Shown here piece by piece: positions 54,338 to 62,677 of a DNA stretch of 64,000 bases. The position numbers were made by a program, and so were the translations under genes. Each line of letters begins with the position of its first letter. Within the stretch, counting starts at the first letter, position 1. The notes under the pieces are model-generated. The model was given only the letters and a program-made list of their open reading frames with translations, was not told where the DNA came from and searched no databases. The DNA is from Rhodospirillaceae bacterium (GTDB lineage Bacteria > Pseudomonadota > Alphaproteobacteria > UBA8366): the NCBI GenBank assembly GCA_002724395.1, contig PBOR01000043.1, positions 28,740 through 92,739 of the forward strand. Reading direction: 5' to 3'.

Positions 54338-55549
54338 CTAACCACATAACCAGTCTTTCTTTACCTCTTCAAATTTCCCACACGACAACGCGCTCCTGAT
54401 CTCGGACATCAAGCCCACCATAAAAGCAATGTTGTGTTGGGTTAGTAACTGTAGCCCTAAGATTTCATGCGATTTGAACAGATGGTGGATATAGCCGCGG
54501 GAAAAATTTTGGCAGACATAACAATCACACGATTCATCAATCGGTCGTGGATCTTCACGAAACCGCGCATTACGCAAATTAATCCGGAAGCTCTCTACAT
54601 TACGTTTCAACGCCCAGCCATGGCGTGCAATGCGGGTCGGCGTAACGCAATCGAAGGTATCGATCCCCATGGCTACGCCTTCCCAAATATCACGAATGCC
54701 ACCAATGCCTAATAAATGCACTGGTCGTTTGCTTCCAGTTTTGGCAAGCGATCTCATCGCATATTCAATGATGTCGTACATGGCTTCTTTATGGTCACCC
54801 AAACAACCACCGACTGCATGCCCAAAGAAAGGCATAGAGGCAATAGTCTCCGCACCCTGACGGCGCAGATCTTCGTATATTCCCCCCTGCACCACACCAT
54901 ACAAAGCTTGCGTCCCATCATGATGGCGAGCAAATTCCGTAAGACTACGCTTCGCCCAATTATGGGTCAGCATTAGAGATTTTTCTGTATAATCACGATC
55001 TACATGGACCGGCGTGCATTCATCCAGCACGACAGCCAGATCCGGGCGAAGCTGGCGTTGGATCTGAATTGAGGATTCGGGTGTTAACGTATGTTTAGTC
55101 CCATTGCGCGGCGAACGGAATACCGCCCCTTTTTTCGATAATTCCAGTAATAACGGATTACGTCTATTTGGGCGACTACCCTTTATCTCAGAACTTTCCG
55201 TCCCTTGGCCAAGACTAAAGATCTGGAAGCCACCACTATCAGTGAGCATGGGGCCGTCCCAGCCCATAAACTTGTGCAGTCCACCTAATCTCTCCACCAC
55301 ATCGGGACCAGGTTGAATAAGCAAATGATACGTATTAGCTAAAACTATTTCTGCGTTGACCGCCCTCATATCACGAGGGCTCGCACCACGAATAGCTGCC
55401 TTCGTCGCGCAAAAAATAAAGCCCGGGGTCAACAAATCGCCGTGCGGGGTTTGTAACCGTCCAAGCCGTGCACGGCTGTTCGTATCTCGTTTAAGAATGT
55501 CAAAACCGAAACCAGAATAATCCATACTAAGGGGTGCGTTGAGCTGCAT
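54338..55549 (-). CDS. tgt: tRNA-guanine transglycosylase
   Basis: Tgt exchanges G34 for preQ1 in tRNAs with GUN anticodons. The 403-residue protein has LTDSGGFQIFSLG (Asp base), GVVQGGIYEDLR, the nucleophile region GIDTFDCVTPTR, and a C-terminal zinc site (CDCYVC ... HH). It is longer than the usual ~375 residues by a few dozen residues at the N-terminus. ATG 55549 is the first start. Confidence 0.93.
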   Translation of the reverse strand: MQLNAPLSMDYSGFGFDILKRDTNSRARLGRLQTPHGDLLTPGFIFCATKAAIRGASPRDMRAVNAEIVLANTYHLLIQPGPDVVERLGGLHKFMGWDGPMLTDSGGFQIFSLGQGTESSEIKGSRPNRRNPLLLELSKKGAVFRSPRNGTKHTLTPESSIQIQRQLRPDLAVVLDECTPVHVDRDYTEKSLMLTHNWAKRSLTEFARHHDGTQALYGVVQGGIYEDLRRQGAETIASMPFFGHAVGGCLGDHKEAMYDIIEYAMRSLAKTGSKRPVHLLGIGGIRDIWEGVAMGIDTFDCVTPTRIARHGWALKRNVESFRINLRNARFREDPRPIDESCDCYVCQNFSRGYIHHLFKSHEILGLQLLTQHNIAFMVGLMSEIRSALSCGKFEEVKKDWLCG

Positions 55550-55566
55550 AAATAGGACCTTAATCG

Positions 55567-55589
55567 AAAAAGCCCGCCAGAGGCGGGCT
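55567..55589 (-). terminator. Rho-independent terminator of rpmB
   Basis: AGCCCGCC (55571-55578) pairs with GGCGGGCT (55582-55589) around AGA. On the minus strand it is followed by a T-run, 24 bases after the rpmB stop. Confidence 0.85.
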
Positions 55590-55612
55590 CAATTCAGAAT
55601 CTACGAAGAAAT

Positions 55613-55909
55613 CTAAGCTACGGATGCTTTTTCCGTCGCCTTCTGAATACGTCTTTTAAGCCGTTTGGCCTCCAAGGTCAGCTTCCGGTTCGGTGTCCCA
55701 AGTAAATAGGCATCGAGTCCACCCTTATGGTCAATCGTCCTTATAGCGTTGGGTGTAACGCGCAGACGCACCATTTGACCTAACGCATCGCTTAAAATTG
55801 ACGTATTCTGAAGGTTTGGCAAATAGCGGCGCCGGGTTTTATTATGCGCATGACTTACATTATTGCCGGTCAACACACCCTTACCCGTGATCATACAACG
55901 GCGTGACAT
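55613..55909 (-). CDS. rpmB: 50S ribosomal protein L28
   Basis: L28, 98 residues. The opening [24 protein letters not shown] stretch is diagnostic; the C-terminal [20 protein letters not shown] is basic as expected. A GTG at 55921 in frame is less likely than ATG 55909. A strong terminator lies downstream at 55567-55589. Confidence 0.96.
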   Translation of the reverse strand: MSRRCMITGKGVLTGNNVSHAHNKTRRRYLPNLQNTSILSDALGQMVRLRVTPNAIRTIDHKGGLDAYLLGTPNRKLTLEAKRLKRRIQKATEKASVA

Positions 55910-56004
55910 ATCTAAATCCACCTTGGCTAATTAATGACCCGACAGCCGAATGCAGATTCGACTATCTGTAAGGCGAGGTTTGTAAGGCAGCGCCCTGCCA
56001 CCCG

Positions 56005-56994
56005 TCAAGTCGCTTTGCCAACCCGGTAGCGCATAATAATTTTTTTTGCAGCCTCAGACACTGTTAACTGACCGTCCGCGACTGATTTAGTGATTTCACG
56101 CATTTCGTTACTCTGATCCAGTTGTAATCTTATTTCCATCTCTAACCTATCGCGCACCGCATCCCACAACCACGCCTGAGCTTGGGAATGCCGGTTATGT
56201 TCGAAAGCACCATTGGACTGCATCACATTCCGCCATTCGCCAATAAGCCTCCAGGCATCATCAATACCATCACCATTAAGACTGGAACATGCTCTTACCG
56301 GCACAACCCAGTCGTTTGAAGCGGGCCGCAGCATATTTATAGCATTTTGGTAATCGGATACCGCGCGTTCAGCAGCCCTCGCCATCGCACCATCGGCTTT
56401 ATTAACTAATACGATGTCGGCCAACTCAACTATGCCTTTTTTCATTCCCTGAAGTTCGTCACCCCCCCCAGGCAATAAAAGCAACAAGAATAAGTCTGTC
56501 ATGTCTGCCACTGTGGTTTCAGACTGACCGACGCCAACGGTTTCAACAAATATCACATCGTAACCCGCCGCCTCGCAGGCAATCAGCGCCTCGCGACTGC
56601 GATGGCCTACGCCACCCAACCTAATACCTGCCGGTGAAGGCCGGATAAAAGCGTCCGGATGACGGGACAATTCTTCCATGCGGGTCTTGTCCCCCAAAAT
56701 GGAGCCCCCGCTGCGCTTAGACGTGGGATCAATTGCCAGCACCGCAAGCTTATGCTGTAGCGCCAATACATGAAGACCAAATCGTTCAATAAAGGTGGAC
56801 TTGCCGACCCCAGGTACGCCAGAGATACCTATGCGGATTGAATTACCACTGTATGGCAGAAGCGAGGCCAAAAGGATATCGGCGTCGCAGCTATGGTCGG
56901 GGTTGGAAGATTCTAATAGTGTGATGGCCTGAGCGAGAGCGCGCCGATCGCCTTTTCTTACACCAGAAGAAAGTACATCCATATCCTTAGCCAC
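56005..56994 (-). CDS. meaB: Methylmalonyl-CoA mutase-associated GTPase MeaB
   Basis: A 329-residue P-loop GTPase (ArgK/MeaB family) that loads cobalamin and protects methylmalonyl-CoA mutase from inactivation. G1 is GVPGVGKST, with DPTSKRSGGSILGDKTRM, ETVGVGQSE (switch/G3) and NKADG (G4). It lies two genes from the mutase. The start is 12 bases downstream of the GNAT gene on the same strand. Confidence 0.95.
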   Translation of the reverse strand: MAKDMDVLSSGVRKGDRRALAQAITLLESSNPDHSCDADILLASLLPYSGNSIRIGISGVPGVGKSTFIERFGLHVLALQHKLAVLAIDPTSKRSGGSILGDKTRMEELSRHPDAFIRPSPAGIRLGGVGHRSREALIACEAAGYDVIFVETVGVGQSETTVADMTDLFLLLLLPGGGDELQGMKKGIVELADIVLVNKADGAMARAAERAVSDYQNAINMLRPASNDWVVPVRACSSLNGDGIDDAWRLIGEWRNVMQSNGAFEHNRHSQAQAWLWDAVRDRLEMEIRLQLDQSNEMREITKSVADGQLTVSEAAKKIIMRYRVGKAT

Positions 56995-57006
56995 CCTAGA
57001 GACTTC

Positions 57007-57549
57007 TCATTTTGGACCGGTTTCAAGAAGTTTCGCCATAACAATCTCATCCACATAGGTGCCTTCTATATAAAGAGAATGGGTCCGCACGCCTTCAGTT
57101 TTGTAATTCATCGATTGGTAAAGGTTTTTGGCACGTTCATTTCGACTCATAACCGTTAACTCCAACCTATGTAAACCGGCCTGTTGCGCAAAGAACTCTA
57201 AACCTTCCATCAATTTTCGACCAAGCCCATTGCCCGTGTGCGCTTGCAGTACTCCGACGCCAACAGTTGCCGTATAACGATTACGCTCCAATTCACCCCC
57301 CATCACAACAGCCTCCCCAATGGGTTGGTCATCGAACCAAGCTGTGAGCAACAAATGCCGCGGCAATTCCTCAAAACGATCAATGATCAAGCGCATTTCA
57401 TCGACCGACCGCGCCCGCTCAGATGGTCCACGCAAGAAAAAGCTGGTCTCCGCCAAGAGTACCTTACCAAATTCGTATAGTTTCTGGGCATCTCCGCTTT
57501 TTGCAGCGCGGAGCGTGTAACCTTGAGAAAGGTTTGACTTAGAGCGCAT
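57007..57549 (-). CDS. GNAT family N-acetyltransferase
   Basis: A 180-residue protein with the GNAT fold. The acetyl-CoA loop (HTGNGLGRKLMEGLEFFAQQAG) and RNERAKNLYQSMNYKTEG motif B resemble RimI/PhnO-like acetyltransferases. The N-terminal RSSP-like part is unremarkable. Start overlaps the lrp end by 11 bases, and meaB follows 12 bases later, so the three form an operon. Substrate unknown. Confidence 0.85.
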   Translation of the reverse strand: MRSKSNLSQGYTLRAAKSGDAQKLYEFGKVLLAETSFFLRGPSERARSVDEMRLIIDRFEELPRHLLLTAWFDDQPIGEAVVMGGELERNRYTATVGVGVLQAHTGNGLGRKLMEGLEFFAQQAGLHRLELTVMSRNERAKNLYQSMNYKTEGVRTHSLYIEGTYVDEIVMAKLLETGPK

Positions 57550-57988
57550 TACGAGCGGCCTCTATCAACGATTTTTGTTCTGTGACCGTGGATAAAACGA
57601 CGGAGCTTTCTGCCTCGCCGTGTTCGCGGAACCTTTCAATTAATCCCTCCAGGGACTCCACTGAGGGCGCTACCAATTTTATAAGGAAACATGAGTCTCC
57701 TGTTATGTGATGACACTCAAGTACTTCCGGCAATTCCGTTGCCAATCTTCTAATAGCTTGAAACTTAGCTCCCGAACAGCTCAAGCGCAAAAATGCTGAA
57801 ATCGGCAAACCTATTTTGTTACGCTCGAGCTGAACCCTATAGCCAAGCAACACCCCATCTTCTTCCAAACGCCGCACTCTCTCAGCAACCGCTGGCGGAG
57901 ACAGTCCAACCCGACGTGCAAGCGCATTAAAAGACAAACGAGCATCACCCGCCAAAAATTCTAGCAATTGAAAGGATTTTTTATCCAT
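57539..57988 (-). CDS. Lrp/AsnC family transcriptional regulator
   Basis: A 149-residue regulator. The N-terminal HTH (LSFNALARRVGLSPPAVAERVRRLEEDGVLLGY) is followed by a RAM/AsnC ligand-binding domain (ECHHITGDSCFLIKL). It is divergent from the LysE-type exporter at 58140, a common Lrp/exporter pairing, so it likely regulates that gene. Confidence 0.92.
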   Translation of the reverse strand: MDKKSFQLLEFLAGDARLSFNALARRVGLSPPAVAERVRRLEEDGVLLGYRVQLERNKIGLPISAFLRLSCSGAKFQAIRRLATELPEVLECHHITGDSCFLIKLVAPSVESLEGLIERFREHGEAESSVVLSTVTEQKSLIEAARNAL

Positions 57989-58139
57989 TTTAACCTATTT
58001 AGAATATTATTTGTATTTTTTATTTATGATAAAAAACTTTTTTTTACAATTAAATTTTGTTTATTTACTTGTAAACCAATTTTCTTACTATTATTGAAGC
58101 AGCATAAGCTCTGAAAACTGGTTTTGCGGGGAAGCCAAT
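57989..58139. promoter_or_regulatory. AT-rich lrp-lysE divergent promoter region
   Basis: The 151-base gap is very AT-rich and contains an imperfect dyad (GTTTA 58059-58063 and TAAAC 58072-58076). Typical for an Lrp-type multi-site region. No precise boxes could be assigned. Confidence 0.4.
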
Positions 58140-58775
58140 TTGGATTTTGTTTTATTTCTGAAGGCAATCGCTATTGGGTTTGCTATCGCCGCTCCCGTCG
58201 GACCCGTCGCCATGCTTTGCATTCAGCGAAGCTTAAAATCGGGGTGGTGGCCGGGATTCTTCACGGGGATGGGGGCTGCGGCGGCAGATACATTTTATGC
58301 CGCGATCGCAGTTTGTGGTCTCGCGGCCGCCATGACTGCCCTGTTAGATAAATCAACCTGGATTCAGCCAGTATGTGGCATAATTTTAATTGTTATTGGC
58401 ACCTATATTTTTTGCGAGAAACCTGCCCAAAAATCTTCTGAGAAACAGGTCATGAAGGTTCATCACTTGGCCGGCAGTTGGTTCAGCGCTTTCATAATCA
58501 CGCTGTTCAATCCCGCTACGGTTTTGGCCTTTATGGCCATCTTCGGTGGCATCAAGATGGCCGACGCGACTGTCGATCCGATGAGTGGTTTCACAACAAT
58601 TATCGGGGTCTTTGTAGGAGCCGCGGTTTGGTGGACAGGCCTAACGACGGTTGCCGCGGTCTTTCGTCGCCAAATTCAGCCGGGAACCTTGCAGGCCATT
58701 AATCGTTTGATGGGGTTTGTGATTTCTGGGTTTGGTGTTTTTATTACCGTGGATTGGGTAATACCTTTAAGATAG
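58140..58775 (+). CDS. LysE family amino-acid exporter
   Basis: A 211-residue membrane protein with six hydrophobic segments of the LysE/RhtB family. The N-terminal AIAIGFAIAAPVGPVAMLCIQRSL is characteristic. The start is a TTG at 58140 with GGGGAAG about 6 bases upstream. It lies divergent to the Lrp gene, separated by 151 AT-rich bases, the likely Lrp-binding region. Confidence 0.88.
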   Translation: MDFVLFLKAIAIGFAIAAPVGPVAMLCIQRSLKSGWWPGFFTGMGAAAADTFYAAIAVCGLAAAMTALLDKSTWIQPVCGIILIVIGTYIFCEKPAQKSSEKQVMKVHHLAGSWFSAFIITLFNPATVLAFMAIFGGIKMADATVDPMSGFTTIIGVFVGAAVWWTGLTTVAAVFRRQIQPGTLQAINRLMGFVISGFGVFITVDWVIPLR

Positions 58776-58783
58776 GTGTTTTT

Positions 58784-61700
58784 TTATTCATCAGAAACGA
58801 TATCTCTACCAAGCGCCCGACATAACAGAAGATAGAGTTTTCCCACATCAGCGGTCATAAAAGTGGAATGAAGCAAATTTTCCGGGTCAACCTCTAACGA
58901 ATCCTCAAGCAATGTTTCAAAATGATCGAAATAACGCATCACATAGCGGCGCATTTCTTCTTCCCGTTGAACCCTTTCCGCGATCAAAGACGCAGTTGCC
59001 GATGGATGGTTTTTTAAAAGCATGCGCGTGAAAATGCTTCGATCACCTTTCACATATCGCTTCCAATCCGCATCTGGCACCTCTGTATTGAGTAACCTCG
59101 TGAGATCAACGGAGGTGGAATGCAAATCTTCTATGATATAGCGCGCGGTTTTCAGAAACACGTTGCGGCGTCCGGACAAGTCCTGCTCCTTGAGCCGCTC
59201 AGCCTGGTCAGCGGCGTCCGCTGCTGCCTGGCTCAAAACTGCCGCATGCTGATCGAAGCTTGTACTGGCTTCGCTTGTCTTGGCCACCACCTCATCTGTC
59301 GTATTTAGCAAATTAGCTCGATGATGCTCGACTTTCTCAGTCAAACTATCAATTTCTATGCGAGCCTCTGCCGTCGCCTGAACTAATGTTTGAGTTTGAC
59401 GTCCAAGAATATCGCCCACATCACGCACTTGGGTACTTGCTTCTTCACTAGCTTGCCCTAAGTCGCGAGCTTGTTGGCGTAATTTATCCGTTAGCCCCGC
59501 CATCCGCGCAGATAGTTGGTCAGTCTCACCGTGCAGGTTAGCTGTTTGTTGGGTAAAAGCATCACCAATGAGACGCATCCGCTCGGTAGCCTCTTGTGCA
59601 ACACGCATCATCGACTCCGATTCTTTTTGCAAAGCCTCATTATTGTCGCTGATCTGCATACCTGCTTGCAGGGATGCAGATGTTAATCGTTCTGATTGCG
59701 AGTTGAAACGCTCACCTATCTCATTCATCAAGGCTAACCCCTGGTTAAGCGCTTCGTTTACGGCTGATGTTTCTTGCCCAAAGGCCTGTCCCGCTTCGCT
59801 GATGCGCGCACCGACGTCGCCAGCTGCAGAAAGCAGCTGGTTTATTTGTTGTTTCAACATTTCAGCGATCTCCTCGGCCTGCTCGGAGGCTTGTACAGAA
59901 GACTGCTTCAAAATTTTACCGTGCCCCTCAATTTGCGTATCGATTTGCTGGGACCGCTGATGCAAGAAATTAGCGAGCTCCGCTAAATTCTTGCTATCAT
60001 CCGCTAACGCCTCCTTAACATGCCCAACTTGCTCACCAACCTGGGTTGCCGCTTGACTAAGCTCATTGGTATTCTGATGCAGCGCTAGTCGAATTCCCTG
60101 AACCTGTGTTGCGACATCATTCGCCGTATCATTCATATCCTTACCGCTCTCTTTCATGAGTTCAGCAATAGATACCGCTTGAGCAGAAGAACGATCCGCC
60201 GCCTCCTGCAAAGACTGAGCTTGATTAGTAAGTGTGTCAGCCATTGCCTGTGCATGACTCGCAGCAGGCGCTAGCGCCTCGTCAATCTCACTCAAACCAT
60301 CTTGGATCGCGAGCCTTATGTCAGACGACTTACTTTGCAGCAACTCCTCAATATCACGGGACTGTTGCGCAGCATGGTCTGACGCTGATTTTAGATCGTT
60401 CGCTTGTTGGTTCAGAGCGTTCCGCAACGCGTCTGCACGATCTACCGCTGCATCTGTAGACTGACCCAGTGATTGAGCTTGTTCCTCAAACACCTGACCC
60501 ATGGCTTTAACACGCACCACTGTTTCCTCTGAGACTTGAGCCAACTGCTCCGACTGACGCCCAACAGCAGCCTGGACCACCTTGGTTTGCATAGCTACAT
60601 GCTCGGCAATTGCAGACAAATCGCTAGCCTGCGCTCTCATCGCTCCAATCATATTTTCTGTTTCTGCCCCAGAATTTTCCGTCACATTCGCCAAGTTTTG
60701 CGATTGCTCGCTCATCGCGACCGTAAGCTTGCCTATATGCTCTTTGGCCTGCTCAACAGCTGCTTCGATTTGGTGAGCATTGTTTGCGATAGAGTCGCGT
60801 AAACCGAGACTCAGCTCAGACACCTGATCGTCCACCTGAACTTTCAGATCATCCATGCGAAGTTCAGCGGCCTTCAGCAAACTATCGATGCTGTGCACTT
60901 GCTTTTCTAAAGTATCTTCAAGATGAGACGTTACCCCAGCTGTTTGTTGCGCCAATCCATCAGCCATGCGCTCAATACGTTCACCGGTCTGATCAGTCAT
61001 TAACCGTACAGCTTCGGACTGTTCGTCTAACGACTGCCGTAGCTTTCGAGTCAATTGGTCAATCTGATCACGCACCTCGGCAACCACGGTTGTCGATTTT
61101 ACCCCCACTTTTTCAGCCGCGCCCTGCAATCCATCTGTACTGGCCGCCAGTGATTGCTCGACAGCGCTAGATTGTTCAACAGCATTTCGGCTTGCCTCAT
61201 TGAGATTTTTTGAATAACCCTCGAATAACTCCCCGATCTTTTTTGCCTGTTCTGCGGCCCGGTCGGACGCATTGGTTAGGTCGGCGGCTTGGAGTCGAAG
61301 AGACGCATTAACATGATCCGAATGATCAAGGGCCTGCTGAGTGACACGAGCCAGCGCATCGGCTTGACCCGAAATAGTATCTTCAATGGCGACGCGCTGT
61401 TCGTCTAAACGCTCAACGACATCTTTTAGCGATTTGACGTCTCCCATTAACTGGTCACGCATTCGATGAGACTCTTGAGCAGCTTTATCCCCAGCATCGC
61501 CGAGTCCTGCGGTTTGCAACTCAAACGCAGTCATCAACTCCAGTAGGTTAGTAGTCACCTGATCGCTAACTTGACCCAACTCTTCGGTTTGCTTGCGCAA
61601 AAGGTCAGCCACCGGAGCCACACGGTCTTCATATTCTTCCGCTGGAAACGTTCGTAGGTCGAGGTGCCGACGAAGCATCTCGGTATGCCAACGCACATCA

Positions 61701-61993
61701 TGAGAACGACGAAAGTGCGAAATAACAGCCCATAGCATGGCTAAAGGAAGCGCAAATCCGGCCAACAAGGCTCCGGTCTCATGGGGTAAAAATTGCGAAG
61801 GAAAACTCCATCCTAAATTTCGATGAACATAAGAAAAGCAAATTATCACCCACAGTGCCGATGCGGCCAAACCAGCCTGCATGAGCCACTTGGCATGCAC
61901 TTCGGCCCGTTGCGCGGCCTGGCGCAATTTTGCCAAACTCGGACCGGGATCCTCGTGCTTTGCACGACGCAACTCTGTTACATTATCAGTCAT
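58784..61993 (-). CDS. Giant membrane-anchored coiled-coil protein (1069 aa)
   Basis: A 1069-residue protein with a short cytoplasmic N-terminus, two transmembrane helices (about 36-55 and 74-94), about 800 residues of coiled coil built from repeating ~33-36-residue units with regular Gln/Ala/Ser positions (pattern Q-x-x-x-L-x-x-A), and a folded C-terminal domain (about 945-1069). The organisation is like Caulobacter TipN, a polar landmark protein, or other cytoskeletal-type scaffolds, but sequence homology is not established. No domain name is known to me. Confidence 0.85.
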   Translation of the reverse strand: MTDNVTELRRAKHEDPGPSLAKLRQAAQRAEVHAKWLMQAGLAASALWVIICFSYVHRNLGWSFPSQFLPHETGALLAGFALPLAMLWAVISHFRRSHDVRWHTEMLRRHLDLRTFPAEEYEDRVAPVADLLRKQTEELGQVSDQVTTNLLELMTAFELQTAGLGDAGDKAAQESHRMRDQLMGDVKSLKDVVERLDEQRVAIEDTISGQADALARVTQQALDHSDHVNASLRLQAADLTNASDRAAEQAKKIGELFEGYSKNLNEASRNAVEQSSAVEQSLAASTDGLQGAAEKVGVKSTTVVAEVRDQIDQLTRKLRQSLDEQSEAVRLMTDQTGERIERMADGLAQQTAGVTSHLEDTLEKQVHSIDSLLKAAELRMDDLKVQVDDQVSELSLGLRDSIANNAHQIEAAVEQAKEHIGKLTVAMSEQSQNLANVTENSGAETENMIGAMRAQASDLSAIAEHVAMQTKVVQAAVGRQSEQLAQVSEETVVRVKAMGQVFEEQAQSLGQSTDAAVDRADALRNALNQQANDLKSASDHAAQQSRDIEELLQSKSSDIRLAIQDGLSEIDEALAPAASHAQAMADTLTNQAQSLQEAADRSSAQAVSIAELMKESGKDMNDTANDVATQVQGIRLALHQNTNELSQAATQVGEQVGHVKEALADDSKNLAELANFLHQRSQQIDTQIEGHGKILKQSSVQASEQAEEIAEMLKQQINQLLSAAGDVGARISEAGQAFGQETSAVNEALNQGLALMNEIGERFNSQSERLTSASLQAGMQISDNNEALQKESESMMRVAQEATERMRLIGDAFTQQTANLHGETDQLSARMAGLTDKLRQQARDLGQASEEASTQVRDVGDILGRQTQTLVQATAEARIEIDSLTEKVEHHRANLLNTTDEVVAKTSEASTSFDQHAAVLSQAAADAADQAERLKEQDLSGRRNVFLKTARYIIEDLHSTSVDLTRLLNTEVPDADWKRYVKGDRSIFTRMLLKNHPSATASLIAERVQREEEMRRYVMRYFDHFETLLEDSLEVDPENLLHSTFMTADVGKLYLLLCRALGRDIVSDE

Positions 61994-62145
61994 TCAAGGA
62001 CTCTACGCCAAAACGCCTTTCTTGGGAAACGCACCATTTGAAATTCGTTCGACCCCATAAGGGGTTGCCCTTATATCACCGAATTGTTGCAGCTCACGAA
62101 AAAATCTTGCGGTAAAACCTTGAAAACGGTACTAAACAGCCCATT

Positions 62146-62175
62146 TTGTTTAAAGGACCAAAATAGTCCTATATT
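62146..62175 (+). promoter_or_regulatory. Promoter of the suf operon with operator
   Basis: TTGTTT at 62146-62151 and TATATT at 62170-62175 with an 18-base spacer. An inverted repeat AGGAC (62154-62158) and GTCCT (62166-62170) lies inside the spacer, the classic place for a repressor. It probably binds the Rrf2 regulator encoded just downstream. Confidence 0.5.
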
Positions 62176-62212
62176 AAACTATTGAAAAATATTATTTTTG
62201 GAACCGCATACA

Positions 62213-62677
62213 ATGATAAAACTTAGCCGGCTCACTGATTATGGTGTTGTGGTGATGACGCAGATGAACCAAAGCGCTGAACCAGTCACGACGGCACAAG
62301 ATCTCGCCGCTGCGACCGGCTTACCCCTTCCAACTGTAAGCAAGCTATTGAAAAAGCTAGTTAAAAAACGCTTACTTCATTCTCACCGCGGGGTCAAAGG
62401 AGGGTACTCCCTGAGCCGTGCACTTTCTCAAATTACGGCAGCTGAATTCATTGAAGCATTGGATGGGCCTGTCGCCTTGACGGCCTGTGTTGACGGCGCT
62501 GAAGACGCGTGTAACGTCGAATCACTTTGCCCAGTGCGTGGCGGCTGGGACCGCGTGAACCGGTCTATTCGCGCAGCCCTTGAAGAGATTTCGTTGGCCG
62601 ATCTCTGTATGCCCATTGAATTTCCCGATCTTAAGCTCTCAAAACCGACACAGGAAATAAGAACGGAGCACGCGTAA
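62213..62677 (+). CDS. Rrf2 family SUF system regulator
   Basis: A 154-residue Rrf2/IscR-like regulator. Winged-helix [15 protein letters not shown] and [32 protein letters not shown] are characteristic; the C-terminal cysteines ([17 protein letters not shown]) can hold an Fe-S cluster. It matches the SUF regulator type (SufR-like/TIGR02944). The stop overlaps sufB ATG by one base. It senses iron or Fe-S status in family members. Confidence 0.92.
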   Translation: MIKLSRLTDYGVVVMTQMNQSAEPVTTAQDLAAATGLPLPTVSKLLKKLVKKRLLHSHRGVKGGYSLSRALSQITAAEFIEALDGPVALTACVDGAEDACNVESLCPVRGGWDRVNRSIRAALEEISLADLCMPIEFPDLKLSKPTQEIRTEHA

